Below, one piece after another: positions 12,744-23,587 of a DNA stretch of 64,000 bases; position 1 is the stretch's first letter, and each line of letters opens with the position of its first letter. A program made the position numbers and the translations under genes. The notes under the pieces were generated by a model. The model was not told the DNA's origin. It worked only from the letters and a program-made list of their open reading frames with translations, and searched no databases. This DNA is from Nissolia schottii. Lineage: Eukaryota > Streptophyta > Magnoliopsida > Fabales > Fabaceae. The stretch lies in assembly GCA_003254905.1 (NCBI GenBank), contig QANU01045287.1, forward strand, positions 52,830 through 116,829, read 5' to 3'.

Positions 12744-12751
12744 TAGGGTTT
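12744..12751 (-). promoter_or_regulatory. Telo-box in the eS6 leader
   Basis: Minus strand reads AAACCCTA just downstream of the TATA box. A second AAACCCTAA lies in intron 1 near 12629-12640. Telo-boxes near the start are typical of plant translation-machinery genes. Confidence 0.75.
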
Positions 12752-12764
12752 AACTCACCCTCAG

Positions 12765-12772
12765 CTTTTATA
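12765..12772 (-). promoter_or_regulatory. TATA box of the eS6 gene
   Basis: Minus strand TATAAAAG in the context GGGTATAAAAGCTGAGG, about 110 bases before the ATG, with a pyrimidine-rich leader after it. Confidence 0.75.
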
Positions 12773-12790
12773 CCCTCTACTCCACCCTTT

Positions 12791-12826
12791 TGGGCCCTAT
12801 AAATGGGCTTGAGAAAGCTTTGGGCG
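12791..12826. promoter_or_regulatory. Site II cluster upstream of eS6
   Basis: tgggcc (12791), tgggct (12804) and tgggcg (12821) lie 20-55 bases upstream of the TATA box. Such TGGGCY elements, with a telo-box, drive coordinate expression of ribosomal-protein genes in plants. Confidence 0.7.
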
Positions 12827-12839
12827 GGCTTCTCTATTT

Positions 12840-13081
12840 TTGTTTTTGGACTGCCCCGCTCTGATGCTGGTGCTGTACCTTGCCCAGTGCAGTTTCCTTT
12901 TTGTTGGACCTAGGCCCTATTATTATAGAAAAACATACTAATTCTTTTAACCAATTTTCCATTAAAAAATTGCCAACCAAAATTATTAAAGGTTGTCCAA
13001 ACAGGGCATCGAACTAGTTGAGCCTTTGGTCCAGCGATTCAAAAGTTAAACCAATTCAAACGGAATGTAATAAAAGATTTT

Positions 13082-13123
<42 letters not shown>

Positions 13124-14658
13124 CTTATATTATATCAAACTACTATTTGTTTAAGCTAACCCGATTCTTTTGGTCTAGTGGTTTTCGGTCGGCCTTTTGA
13201 ATTGTTATTGACCAACTTTTGTGACACAATTGTATAAGTTAGTCCCTTAACTGATTCTAATTTCAACGGTCAGGTATGGAATGATATTGGATACCCAATG
13301 ATTGAACTGTAGGCAATCTCAAATCCATTCTGAAAATGGTGGATGGAAAGCTCTCCTACCTCAAACTCCTCTTGAGATCCTTTCTTTTACTATTTAGAGG
13401 ATATGAAATATTAAGATATTTGAAAATAAGGTTATAACTCAACCAGAGATTGTTTTCAATAGTCTTTTTTTAACAAACAAATTTATGTGTGTCTTAATAT
13501 GTCTTTGCCTTCTTTGTAGTCCCTCTATGTAGTCTCTTAATTGCTTTGTTGTTACTCTTAACTCATCTAGATAATCCCGCTTACTGTCTGTTGTGATTTT
13601 TGTAACCTTCTTGTAATGTTTCGATATTTGCAATGAAATATCTATCTTTGAAAAAAAAAAGAAAAAAAGACAAGTTTTGATTATAGACTATTGTATTTAT
13701 TTATAAATTTATAAATTCCTAACATTTTAAAAAAATACAATCTCATAAAAAAATAACATTTAAAAATACAAAAATTAATGATTAAATAATTTGTATAAAA
13801 ATAATATTAATAAATCTAAAATAGTTTTTGTGCATGCATGACACAAGTATTGATCTATTTAACTAAAATTTATGAATAAAATAGAATAAATTGTAGGTAT
13901 ATTCAATTTTTTAAATTTCTAAAGTTAATTCAAATTAAATATACCTAGAAAAAATATTACATCAAATAATATATAATTATTTTACGCCCTAAACATTTCA
14001 AAATTAATGCATATAATTGTTTCATATGTTGTGGTCTTTTTTCATGAACAAATTTTTAATGTGTATATATGTATATATATTATAATGTTATCATCAAATT
14101 TTAATTAAATTATTATTCAATCTTTAACCTGTGCAAAACATAGGTAAGCGGCTAGTTGTGTCATAATTAATCGGTTTGATTGTGTTACTAAAATGATTTT
14201 CTTTTTTATGAATTTTATTAAGAAAGCTTAAATTTGAAAAGGACAAGCAGTTCAAACCAAAACTCCATCAAAACTCAACAATATTTGATTCTTAAAAAAT
14301 ATTTAGTTTGAAAATAATTCTATAACTATAAAGACAATTGTGCGACCACCCCAATTAGTGTGTCTAACTGAAAACGATCCTCTACTGTTTAATTGATCAA
14401 CTTCAAGGAGAGTTTATCAATGAGTTATTAATCACGCTCTGATCGCACGATCATGATTCGTTCACCGGACTTAATTAAATTCCTATCTCCTTAGAACTCA
14501 AGGATATAGATGTACAAGTTTATAGAAAAGATCCTGTTGAAGAAGGTTGTGTGATAAAGAACTGATTCTTATGTTCTCACAAGAAAAAAAAAGTAGATTA
14601 GGGTTTCGCTCTAATATCTTTTGATATTTATCATTTTTTTCATGGGCAGATTCATTAC
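12840..14658. other. AT-rich intergenic DNA
   Basis: No gene recognised. Contains an AT dinucleotide run and short fragments of repeat-like sequence. Confidence 0.5.
13087..13119. repeat. AT microsatellite
   Basis: Perfect or near-perfect (AT)n of about 33 bp. Confidence 0.95.
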
Positions 14659-14893
14659 CACTAAAAATAGATACGGATTAGCGACGAAATTTGGCAAGAA
14701 AATTTTTTCTCGTTAATCCCTAGTTGATTAGCGAGGAAATAGTGAGGAATTAACGAGAAAAATGTGTTTCGTAGTAAAAAATTGAAAATTGAAGGGCAAA
14801 ATGTTTAGTGAGAAATTAGTGAGAACATGATCCTTCGTAATCTTGTTAATCTCTCACAAACAGTTAAAATGTTTTCTCACACATGTTCATATA

Positions 14894-15104
14894 GGTTTAC
14901 TAAAAAAATAAACTTATTTTACTAAAAAAATATACCCAAGACCTTTACTTTTCAAAGTAATGCCTTATCCACTAGACTAGCATTACTTTTTACAATATTT
15001 TATGCAATCATATTTATTAATATAATTTTATTATTTAATTTTTCTTTTTAAAGAAACCCTATGACTCTCCCACACCCACACTCTCATCTCATCTGAATAA
15101 TATG
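14894..15104. repeat. Left arm of a large inverted repeat
   Basis: About 210 bp, reverse-complemented at 15709-15955 with moderate divergence. Key shared parts are the ctagactagcatt block, the run with atgcaatcatatttatt, and the ctctcccacacccacactct block. Confidence 0.85.
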
Positions 15105-15708
15105 AGAGAGATTTGATGGCATTTTTCTTTTTGTTTTTTATTGGTAAAATGTCATATATTAGTGATAGACTTGCCTGTGTATTTTTTTATTATAAAAAAT
15201 AAAAATAAAATATGCAATTTAATTTTTCAAAAATAATCATAACAAAGTATTATTTTTGTTAATAACTTAATTTCTTAATATAATAATATTCTAAAGTAAA
15301 AAACTAATATATATATATATATATAAAGGTATTTCTGGAGAGAGTTTAATTGAATATATAAAATTTACTATATAACAAGCAAGGGTGTATTAATTCAATA
15401 TGAATCAAAAAGACATTTTCAATAAAAAAAAATTGAAACTCTGCAAGTTGCTGGGGTATGCCCATGAAGAAACAGATCAAAAGACAAGTCTGAGTAACGT
15501 GAATATCATTTCTGTGAGAGGAAAATCAAATTTTCATCCATTGATTTTATCATTAAGAAACCAAAATCTATATCCCAAAAAAGTTTGTTCAACTTTGTTA
15601 TGTATATTACAAATTCTTTTGCTTAGTATGTGATAGCAAGATCATAAACAAAATATATGGCATTTGACCAACAAAAAACAAAAAATGAAATGTCAGAAAA
15701 GCTCGCTC

Positions 15709-15955
15709 ACATTATTTAGATGAGATGAGAGTGCGAGTGTGGGAGAGTCCTAGGGACTTTTTAGATTATGGTTTCTTTAAAAAGAAAAATTAAATAATAA
15801 AATTATATTAATAAATATGATTGCATAAAATGTTGCAAAAGGTAATGCTAGTCTAGTGGATAAGACATTACTTTGAATAGTAGAGGTTTTGAGTTTGAGT
15901 TTCACTGAAGGTAAAATAAGTTTAATTTTTTAGTAAATAAATATTTGTGAGTAAA
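15709..15955. repeat. Right arm of the large inverted repeat
   Basis: Inverted partner of 14894-15104, with about 600 bp between them. A related single copy lies at 34858-34955, so this is a dispersed repeat family. Confidence 0.85.
15844..15905 (+). repeat. tRNA-like segment (possible SINE-derived A and B boxes)
   Basis: TAGTCTAGTGG fits the pol III A-box pattern TRGYNNARNGG, and a weaker B-box-like gagtttgagtttc lies about 35 bases on. It does not fold into a full tRNA cloverleaf. Could be part of an old tRNA-derived SINE; chance is possible. Confidence 0.3.
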
Positions 15956-16629
15956 CAGGCTAGCTTATATTTTATATAAATATATATAAATATAATTAAT
16001 ATATGCTACGAAGTAAATAAAAAATTATTAGATATTTGTATACATATCATTGATTAATGTTTGATTTGGTAATGTTGTGATTTTCTAAAAGTTGTTGAGA
16101 TCTTTAGGTTCTTTAAAAGTTGTTTTGAAAAGCTATATTAGTATAATTTGGTAAAATAATGTAAAAGCGACTCTCAAAATGAAAAAATCACAAGAATAGT
16201 GTTTGGTAAATATACCATAAAGTCACTCTTAAAATATAAAATGATTATAACGAATATAAACAATAAAAGAAATAATTTTTATTTTCACTTGCCATTGAAT
16301 TTCTACAATTCATATGATTGAAAAAATTGATCTAAATAGAAACATCTTAAGCATGTCTCTTGATTACTTAGACATAATGCAATTTGCATAAAATTGGACA
16401 ATGTTATTTTATTACTAATATTTGATAAATTAATATTCATTTTCTTTTTATCAATCTTTATTGTTTAAAAGTATTTTTTTACTTGCCAGTGTTAAATCTT
16501 TTCTCAGTCTATTATCTACATTTGTGTATACATAATTTTAGATCAAAACCTCTAAAATATGAAGAATTAAATACTCATGCAATAGTCCATTGGAAGGTTT
16601 ATAAAAGCAATGACCAAAAATATAAAAAT

Positions 16630-16722
16630 ATCAAGGCAAGACAACCATTTTGCGTTGCAAGTGATACTCTCTTAGTCCTACATTGGTTAAAATGAAAAGT
16701 TGAAGGCAAACCTTTTTTTATA
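16630..16722 (+). repeat. Direct repeat, copy 1
   Basis: About 90 bp repeated at 16739-16828, sharing atcaaggcaagacaac and ttgcgttgcaagtg and ending with the tcctacattggttaaaat block. Confidence 0.85.
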
Positions 16723-16738
16723 AAATGAAAGGAGTTAC

Positions 16739-16828
16739 ATCAAGGCAAGACAACATTTTTGCGTTGCAAGTGTTACTCTCTTAGTCCCACATTGGTTAAA
16801 ATAAAAAGTGGAAGACAAATATTTTATA
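16739..16828 (+). repeat. Direct repeat, copy 2, with a USE-like motif
   Basis: Second copy of the 16630-16722 repeat. It contains GTCCCACATTGG, close to the plant snRNA upstream element (RTCCCACATCG), with a TATTTTATAG stretch about 24 bases downstream. No snRNA sequence follows that I can recognise. Confidence 0.7.
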
Positions 16829-19217
16829 GATCAAGATTTGAAATCAAATTTTGTTTTGGGGTCTTGAAAACATAAATATTTTACTTAATTTGCTTTTTAA
16901 TTTTTCATTATTTTTTATTAATTTTTTTTAGAATTAAAAATTTGTAAAAAGAAAATAATTTATTAATTGAATTTTGTAGCGAGGAACTAGTGATGAATTA
17001 GCAATAAAATTCCTTTTGCCATTTGTCATATTCGTTATTCGTGTCAGATTAGCTATAAATTAGTGAGAAATATGTGATGAATGTTGTTGCGAAAAATCTA
17101 CTAGGGTTTAGCTATGATACAATTTCTCGCAATTTTGTAATGATTTAAAAAACCGTTTCCATTATAAGTTAGTTCTGCATTAGCAACTGATAATTTTGTC
17201 TCTAAAATAAATTTGTTACGGATTAAAGACCAAAATTTTCTCCAAGCTAATCAGTAACTTCAGAATAGTGACTACCAAAAGTGGCCGTTATTCTATTGTT
17301 ACTCCCTCGCTAACTCATTTAGTGAGGGATTAGCGACCAATTTTGGTCGTCGCTAATATGCTAAGCTCTTGTGGTGCACCCTATTTTATTTTTATAGTCA
17401 ATTGTCTTTATAATGCCTGTACTTTACATTAGTTAAGCGCAAAATAACTACTATTTATACCATTGAATTAGTCATTCTTGGCAACTTATGTATGATATCA
17501 CACTACACCAAAAATGTCAATTTGCGGTGGTTCTATTTTACATTTTGCGGCGGTTCTAACCGCCGCTAAAAACAATCCATAACAGTTGCTTATCTGCTGC
17601 AACCCCGAGCGTCACAAGGTCGTCCTGCGACAGTTTAATGCAACTGCTGGAATAACCGTTAAAACATTTGCAGCGATTTTAAACCGTCGCTATCCAGTCC
17701 TTAGTTGAATTTGGCGGCGGTTAGAAACCATTGGGAAAAACCAACTGTAACTAGTGTTATTGGGAGAAGCTTTGTATTAAACGAGGAAAAAAGTTACGGC
17801 AGCTTTTAACTGCCGCTAAGAATATGTGTGGGGAAATCTTCATAATTAGTTTATAATTATTGTCTTACTTGACCACTATCACTCACATGACATAATTAAA
17901 AACTGGAAAAACCATAATGAAACCAAACTCACACTAGGAACAAAATAATAATATGACTACTCATTATTATAATATAAACTTGTATAAAAAGAGAGTCACA
18001 TACAATGTCAAAATAGGTTCCAAGTCACTTTCAAACTGAATTTCTTATCTACTTATAAGTCAAACAGAGAACTAGAAGACCTCCCAATGGTAGAAATAAA
18101 ACATCAAGATACTCCTGCTCAGGGCATTTATCTACTCTAAAAATAGAATGAAGCTGAGCTTAAAAGGCTAAGAATGTATTTACCAATAGTATGGTCTGAA
18201 GCCTAAGCAAGATCAAGATAATTACACTATTACTAAATAAGTTATACATCAAATGTTAAACTAAGAAAGTGATAGACTACCTTTATAATGGTCTTCTCTT
18301 TTGTCCTGAGAATGAAAACTGCCTGAGGTCACCATCAAATACTTGCATAAATTGCATTGGTTCACAAGAATGTCAAAAAATGAGCAAATAAAATGAATAA
18401 GACTAGTATAAAAGTTAGCCAATAAAAAGGGAAAATGAGTACCCATTGGTTTTATGCTGCTTATCATTTAACTATTTAAAGTAGTGCTTCATTTGTACGA
18501 GAATAAAATAGTTCACTGCTTGGATAAAGTAACAGTGATACAAACAGATATACGAACTAATTATGAACATCATAGATTTAGTGATATCAATGTTTGAATA
18601 GGAGAAAAGTGACAATTAGAATTCTAAATAATTTCCATTGAAGTTTAGATCCTTATTGAAACTACAACAATCATTTAAGGAGAAAAGTATTACTATAGAT
18701 TTGTGTGACCATTTAGATGTAAGGAGAAAACAAGAGAAGACAAGCTATGATCAATTATTGTTCCTACAAGCATTAGATGTTCTACACTTCGACATAAAAA
18801 AAACCAATGATTTTCATTGATGTTTAATGTTACAAAATTTGCATTACAAGTTCAATACAGAAACAAATCAGATTTTGTACATTTGCAAGTAACTTTGGTA
18901 CACCCCATACAACATATAAATCAAGAGACTTGTAAATAGATTCAACTATCATATGCTATTAAATCTCAATAAAAACTAGACAAAACAATAGGGGGGAACA
19001 TAGCATAGAAAATTGGAGGAACTACTATGTTAACATACGTTGCACTATAAAATTTTTGTATAATGATGCATACTTAATCTCCACTCAAAGGTTGTTAATT
19101 GGGAAGTACCTTTAACATTAAAGGTTGCTTGTTGGTTACGCTTGTGCCTCCACCAAAGAACAAGTCCAAAACCAAGAACTATAAGATAGAGACATCCTAA
19201 ACTCAAGTCAAAACCAA

Positions 19218-19218
<1 letters not shown>

Positions 19219-19261
<43 letters not shown>
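19219..19261. repeat. AT microsatellite
   Basis: About 42 bp of (AT)n inside the second CACTA-like element. Confidence 0.95.
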
Positions 19262-19264
<3 letters not shown>

Positions 19265-20270
19265 GTACATGTGAAGGTGGAAGAGACACAAATTAAAGGG
19301 GAAAAAAAGAAATGTACTACTTTTAAGATAAACTTCTAAAATAGAATCACACAAGTATTTGGGGACTTGATATTTAACAAATCAACAATATGAGAGGCAA
19401 CAAAAGAATTGAAAGGCAATGACCATAAAACAAAACTAGCTTCTTTCCTATGATCATATGAGAGGCAAGATTCTGTTCCACAAATATAATAACTTCAATC
19501 TCACAAGTAGATCACTTTGATCAACATCACTTCCAAAGGTTTCTCTTCTCCTTCATGAAACTCGATATGTTCTTTAAAGTAGACTCCAGGAGCAGCTTTA
19601 TTATCATTTCCAAAGCAGTAATGCTAGCTAGACTATAATCACTCACTCCAGCTATATATATGCACCTAATCTCCAATCCAAAATACAAGTTAGATTGTCA
19701 GCATATGGTGGGACATAAACAGAAAACATCAACAATCACCTAACCACCATACCATACTAACCAGATGCAATGGGAGTATACTCACCATACACTCAAAACT
19801 ATGACAGCATCCTCCAATTCATTCGGTAATAGTTGAAAACACTTGCATAAGTCCCTGCATAAAATGAAAGAATGTGTGTTGGAACAAATGAATCAAACAT
19901 TGCCTTTATCTATATTACTCCAACTTGCATAGGAGTTTTTGTTTTTTATACTTAACAAAGTGTTCCTTTTTCCAAGCAATATCCGTTACACTTATATATT
20001 TTGAGGCAAATATCTATGAAATGAGAACTGTATCCTTGTCAATCCAAGTCTCTTTAAAAACAAGTTTACAACCAAATAAGATTGATAAGTAACAAGATAG
20101 AAACTTAATTTACTTGCAGTAGTTGATTTTGCAACATTCACCTTCAGTACGTACTTGATTCTTTCTTGTCTGTTCAATTAAGCCCATAAAGACTTGGAGC
20201 CTTGTACAATTGGTTAATTCCCCCACAAAAGGGAAAAACAAATAGCATCCAATAGATTTACATTTACTTA

Positions 20271-21442
20271 CCTGTGCAGCTAGGGTTGAGGCAGCACGAA
20301 ACACGATATTCGTAAGAGTTGCAACACTGTGAAAGAACCTTGCACCCACTGCAATTACATCAAATAATTAAATTGACGCCATGAGATAGCCTAGTCGGTG
20401 TCTAATTGCCTTCAAATTAAAGTAAGCAGTTTGAGATGAAAAACAAACAAATTCAAACTTATTATTTTATCTGAAATGAAATGCACATGCATGTTTACAA
20501 ATCCTTCAAAAGGTGACTAAATTAAATTGTGATAAAATAATCCTTCAGCAACAGTACTGAGGTACAAAAATAGTAGCGAGCACACCTTAGTAGTTCATAG
20601 AGTATGATTAAAAGTGTATCATGGAGCATGTATATAGATGTACGTAGTGGTTGAGGATCGTTGGATTTAGAAAAGGAGGAGTGGATAAACTCAATGCAAT
20701 CTTCAACGGCAGGTTCAAGCAATGCCAAGTTAGTTAATGAGCTTAATAGATCAAATTGGACTTTCACAAATTTGAAGCCCAATGAATCAAACTAAGAAAA
20801 TGTCCAAGACAAAATCAAACATGAAGAAGGATTCTTGACCTGTTTGGTTAATTTGAAGCTCCAAATCCAAAAAGAAAACAAATAATGCTATTAAAACCAA
20901 AATTAAAGCTCTAAAAATTGAACTAAAAAATTACTATAACCTGAAGAACGATATATGTCGATGGAACAGGAAGAAAGAACCACAAGATGTGTGCCAACAA
21001 GTGTGCAAAGAGCCCCAAATCTGTCTCAGTAAAATTCTCAAATTAGGAAAATAATAATCGAAAGAGAGAGAAAATACCTAGAATCACCAAAAGCCCCAGC
21101 AAACATGCCAGAGTCACCAACATGGTGCTCGACATTGCAGATTGCAGCTTCTTCGTGAATGTATCTGAGTGAAAGGACGTTGTAGATCACATGCAGTCGC
21201 AGTAGATGAACTCCTTAGTCGGCGACAACGAAGCTCTCCTTAGCCGAAGTAGTCGACGTTGATGGTGACCAAGTACAACGGGACAACGTCGCTGGTGTAG
21301 ATGCCATCAGCGGTAATGTAGAGCGTCTCCGCGATGTCGATGCAGTCGATCGGCAACTGAGAGTGAGAGCTAGAGTGTTGGAGGCTACGGCTAGGTTAGG
21401 TGAGAGTGAAAGTGATATCGCCATGACAATAAAAGTTTGCAA
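20271..21442 (-). pseudogene. Exon-like blocks inside the CACTA-like element
   Basis: Three minus-strand blocks look coding. At 21215-21400 one frame reads ITADGIYTSDVVPLYLVTIN. At about 20580-20780 one reads NLALLEPAVEDCIEFIHSS. At 20273-20348 an acceptor-flanked block (GARFFHSVATLTNIVF) ends at a GTAAGT donor. They could be exons captured from host genes. I do not recognise the parent genes, and no full frame joins them. Codon style is richer in GC at 21200-21430 than its surroundings, which supports foreign origin within the element. Confidence 0.3.
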
Positions 21443-21654
21443 GGGTAAATTTGTGATCGTCTTCTTTTCTTTTCTTTTTAATTTTTAATTACAACAAAAT
21501 AACCTAATCAGCAGCAATTTACACGAAAACCACCGCGAAATGATTACTAACCTGCAGCAGTTGCAAGTAACGGCTGGAAAATTTTATTTGGAGGCATTTT
21601 TGCCTAACCGCCTCTAAATGATCGTTGCTACAGTATGTTTTTGGCTAGCTGGTG

Positions 21655-22693
21655 GAGAACCAGAACACGAAGTGGTCATTGAAGACGAGCGGAAGAGTGA
21701 AGACTTAGTAGTTGCCTTCAGATACCATACTAGACAGTTGAATCTGATTGAGAAATGAATGAGAAAATACTCACTTGAGTTTCATTGATTGATGAAAATT
21801 GTCTGTTACATGCAACTGTAGTTCGCAACTAACTAAACCATAGTTCTAACAACTAAATTAATCAAGTACTAATTAAGTTAACCACTCTAATAGAAATAAC
21901 TGTTAACTAAACTAACCGTGTTAGTTAGATACACTAACTGTGATATACTAGCTTAGCTTTCTAAGATGGTAAATAACAATTCATTCAATGAATTGATGAA
22001 TAAAATTTGATGACAGTCGAAGCTAATATATTTTCATATTTCTAATTATGTCAAAAAGTAATTAACATTTGTCCGTAAGTGCATTGCCCACAAATAATCA
22101 TAATTTCCAGTTGCTTGATGATTTGTATTAATTTAAAAGGATAAATGTTTTGCTGATTATCTCTCCAATAATGATTGATGGTTATTAGTATTCTTTTATA
22201 CTTGATATGGACCGACAGAGATTTGTTTTCGTAACAGTGAAAATGTTTTAGAATCAGTAATTGAAATTTTTATGGTCATATATATTTTAATTCAACGGTG
22301 CTATACGATCAACGAAGAGATACATTCATTTGATATTTTATGGTCATATAAATCCAGTTGTTCTTTTATTGTTACCAATTGCACTGGTTTAGTTGACGTG
22401 TTATGGTAGGCCTTGATACTTGTTATAGATTTTATATAATGCATTGTTGGGATTTTGAGGGTTTAATTTTTTATTTTTTTTTTACACAAGGATTGTAATC
22501 ATTTACTAAGAATATATTAGCGTGGGCATTTTTATTATAAGGCAAACCTACTAACACCATATATGTACACCTACCTAATTTAGCATACTTGATAAATCAG
22601 TTTGGTAGTTATGGTAGTTATGCCACATCAGCGCTCAATTTGTTAGCTGTTAGTTACTGATACTCTCAAGTTAGTTAGCTGAATTACAACACA
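21655..22693. other. Intergenic DNA with a possible LTR remnant
   Basis: No gene. Near 21715-21740 the sequence cttcagataccata is, in reverse, close to an iMet primer-binding site, and the DNA that follows has LTR-like character, so a decayed copia-type remnant is possible. Confidence 0.3.
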
Positions 22694-23587
22694 TTTTTTT
22701 TTTATAGATTATAAAAGCTCAAATCATCCAAGAATGAGGAGCAAAATAGTACAAGATAGGAGTACATATAATAGCATAAACATAGCTAATGCTGCATCGA
22801 AAACTAAAACAAAGCCAGCAGCAGCATCCTAAAAGAGCAAATAAATAAAATTTGGCAGCTCCCATACAAGAAGGTGACACAAAGAAAACATAAACAGCAT
22901 CAGCAGCAACACAAACGAGCAAAAATAGTGGTAGGCCATGGTAGGAAAGCTAAGCAGAAGACGGCTAGGCAAGATGAGCATGACCAATCCAGCACAACAG
23001 CAAGAGTTAGCCAGCAGCAGCTGTCGAAACCTATGACCAACAACAGCAGATAACAAAAGCAGAACAACAAAGAGATTATGTTCAAAGCATATATAAGATT
23101 CGGATTCAACAGTAGGGAGTGGCCAGAAAGCTGCGGTGGTAATTCTATAGGAGTCAAGCCCTATATTCCGACAACGCTGCTGCTATACTGCTGACTGCAC
23201 CCCTATTGTTCAAGTTCGTTGTAGGAAATCGCCCCCCAACACCAGCACCTAATCCAAGCTTCTGCTGTGACAATAGGCTGCTTGTCACACCTCCGGGTAC
23301 AACCTCACCAACTCTAGGTTGTCGACGAAAGATTCAGGTGAGTACGGGATTTTTTCCCGCCATGCACTAGCCTAATACCCTAATCTCCTTCGGATATCCC
23401 TGATTTCTGCTTCCCATATAGGCTAAAGTTCTCGAAAGTCATCCGGTTTTTGACCCACCACAAGGACCAGCACACAACAAAACATAAAACATACCCACAA
23501 CTTCTTATTAAGGCCATTACTTGGGGCTCCCATCCAAGCGTTCACAAATGCGACCGGATCCCTCAGCATGCACCACACCAAGTTCCA

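Larger units (their letters stand above)
14659..17376. mobile_element. CACTA-like DNA transposon, non-autonomous or decayed
   Basis: Left end starts CACTAAAAATAG and leads into ATTAGCGACGAAATTTGG. The right end, read in reverse, starts CACCACAAGAGCTTAGC and leads into ATTAGCGACGACC. Both ends carry many subterminal repeats of the attagcgag / ttagtgagaa type in both directions, the layout of CACTA elements. No transposase-like reading frame remains. The 3-bp flanks (tac, cac) do not match exactly, so ends may be off by a few bases or eroded. Confidence 0.65.
17501..21654. mobile_element. CACTA-like DNA transposon with possible captured exons
   Basis: Left end is a clear CACTACACCAAAAATG terminus. 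Subterminal GC-rich repeats (gcggcggttctaaccgccgc) fill 17520-17830 and related ones (aaccaccgcg, aaccgcctct) fill 21500-21630. The right end, in reverse, reads CACCAGCTAGCCAAAAAC, a degenerate match to the left end. No transposase frame is visible. The interior has several short exon-like blocks on the minus strand. The right boundary is approximate. Confidence 0.6.

Noticed and set aside
15844..15905. A functional tRNA gene
   Set aside because: A box fits but there is no paired acceptor stem and the B box is poor, so I list it only as a tRNA-like repeat.
22829..23157. Cys/Leu-rich membrane-like frames on the minus strand
   Set aside because: They lie in the 3' part of the LINE after the zinc-binding domain and follow CAG/AGC-rich repeats, not a gene.
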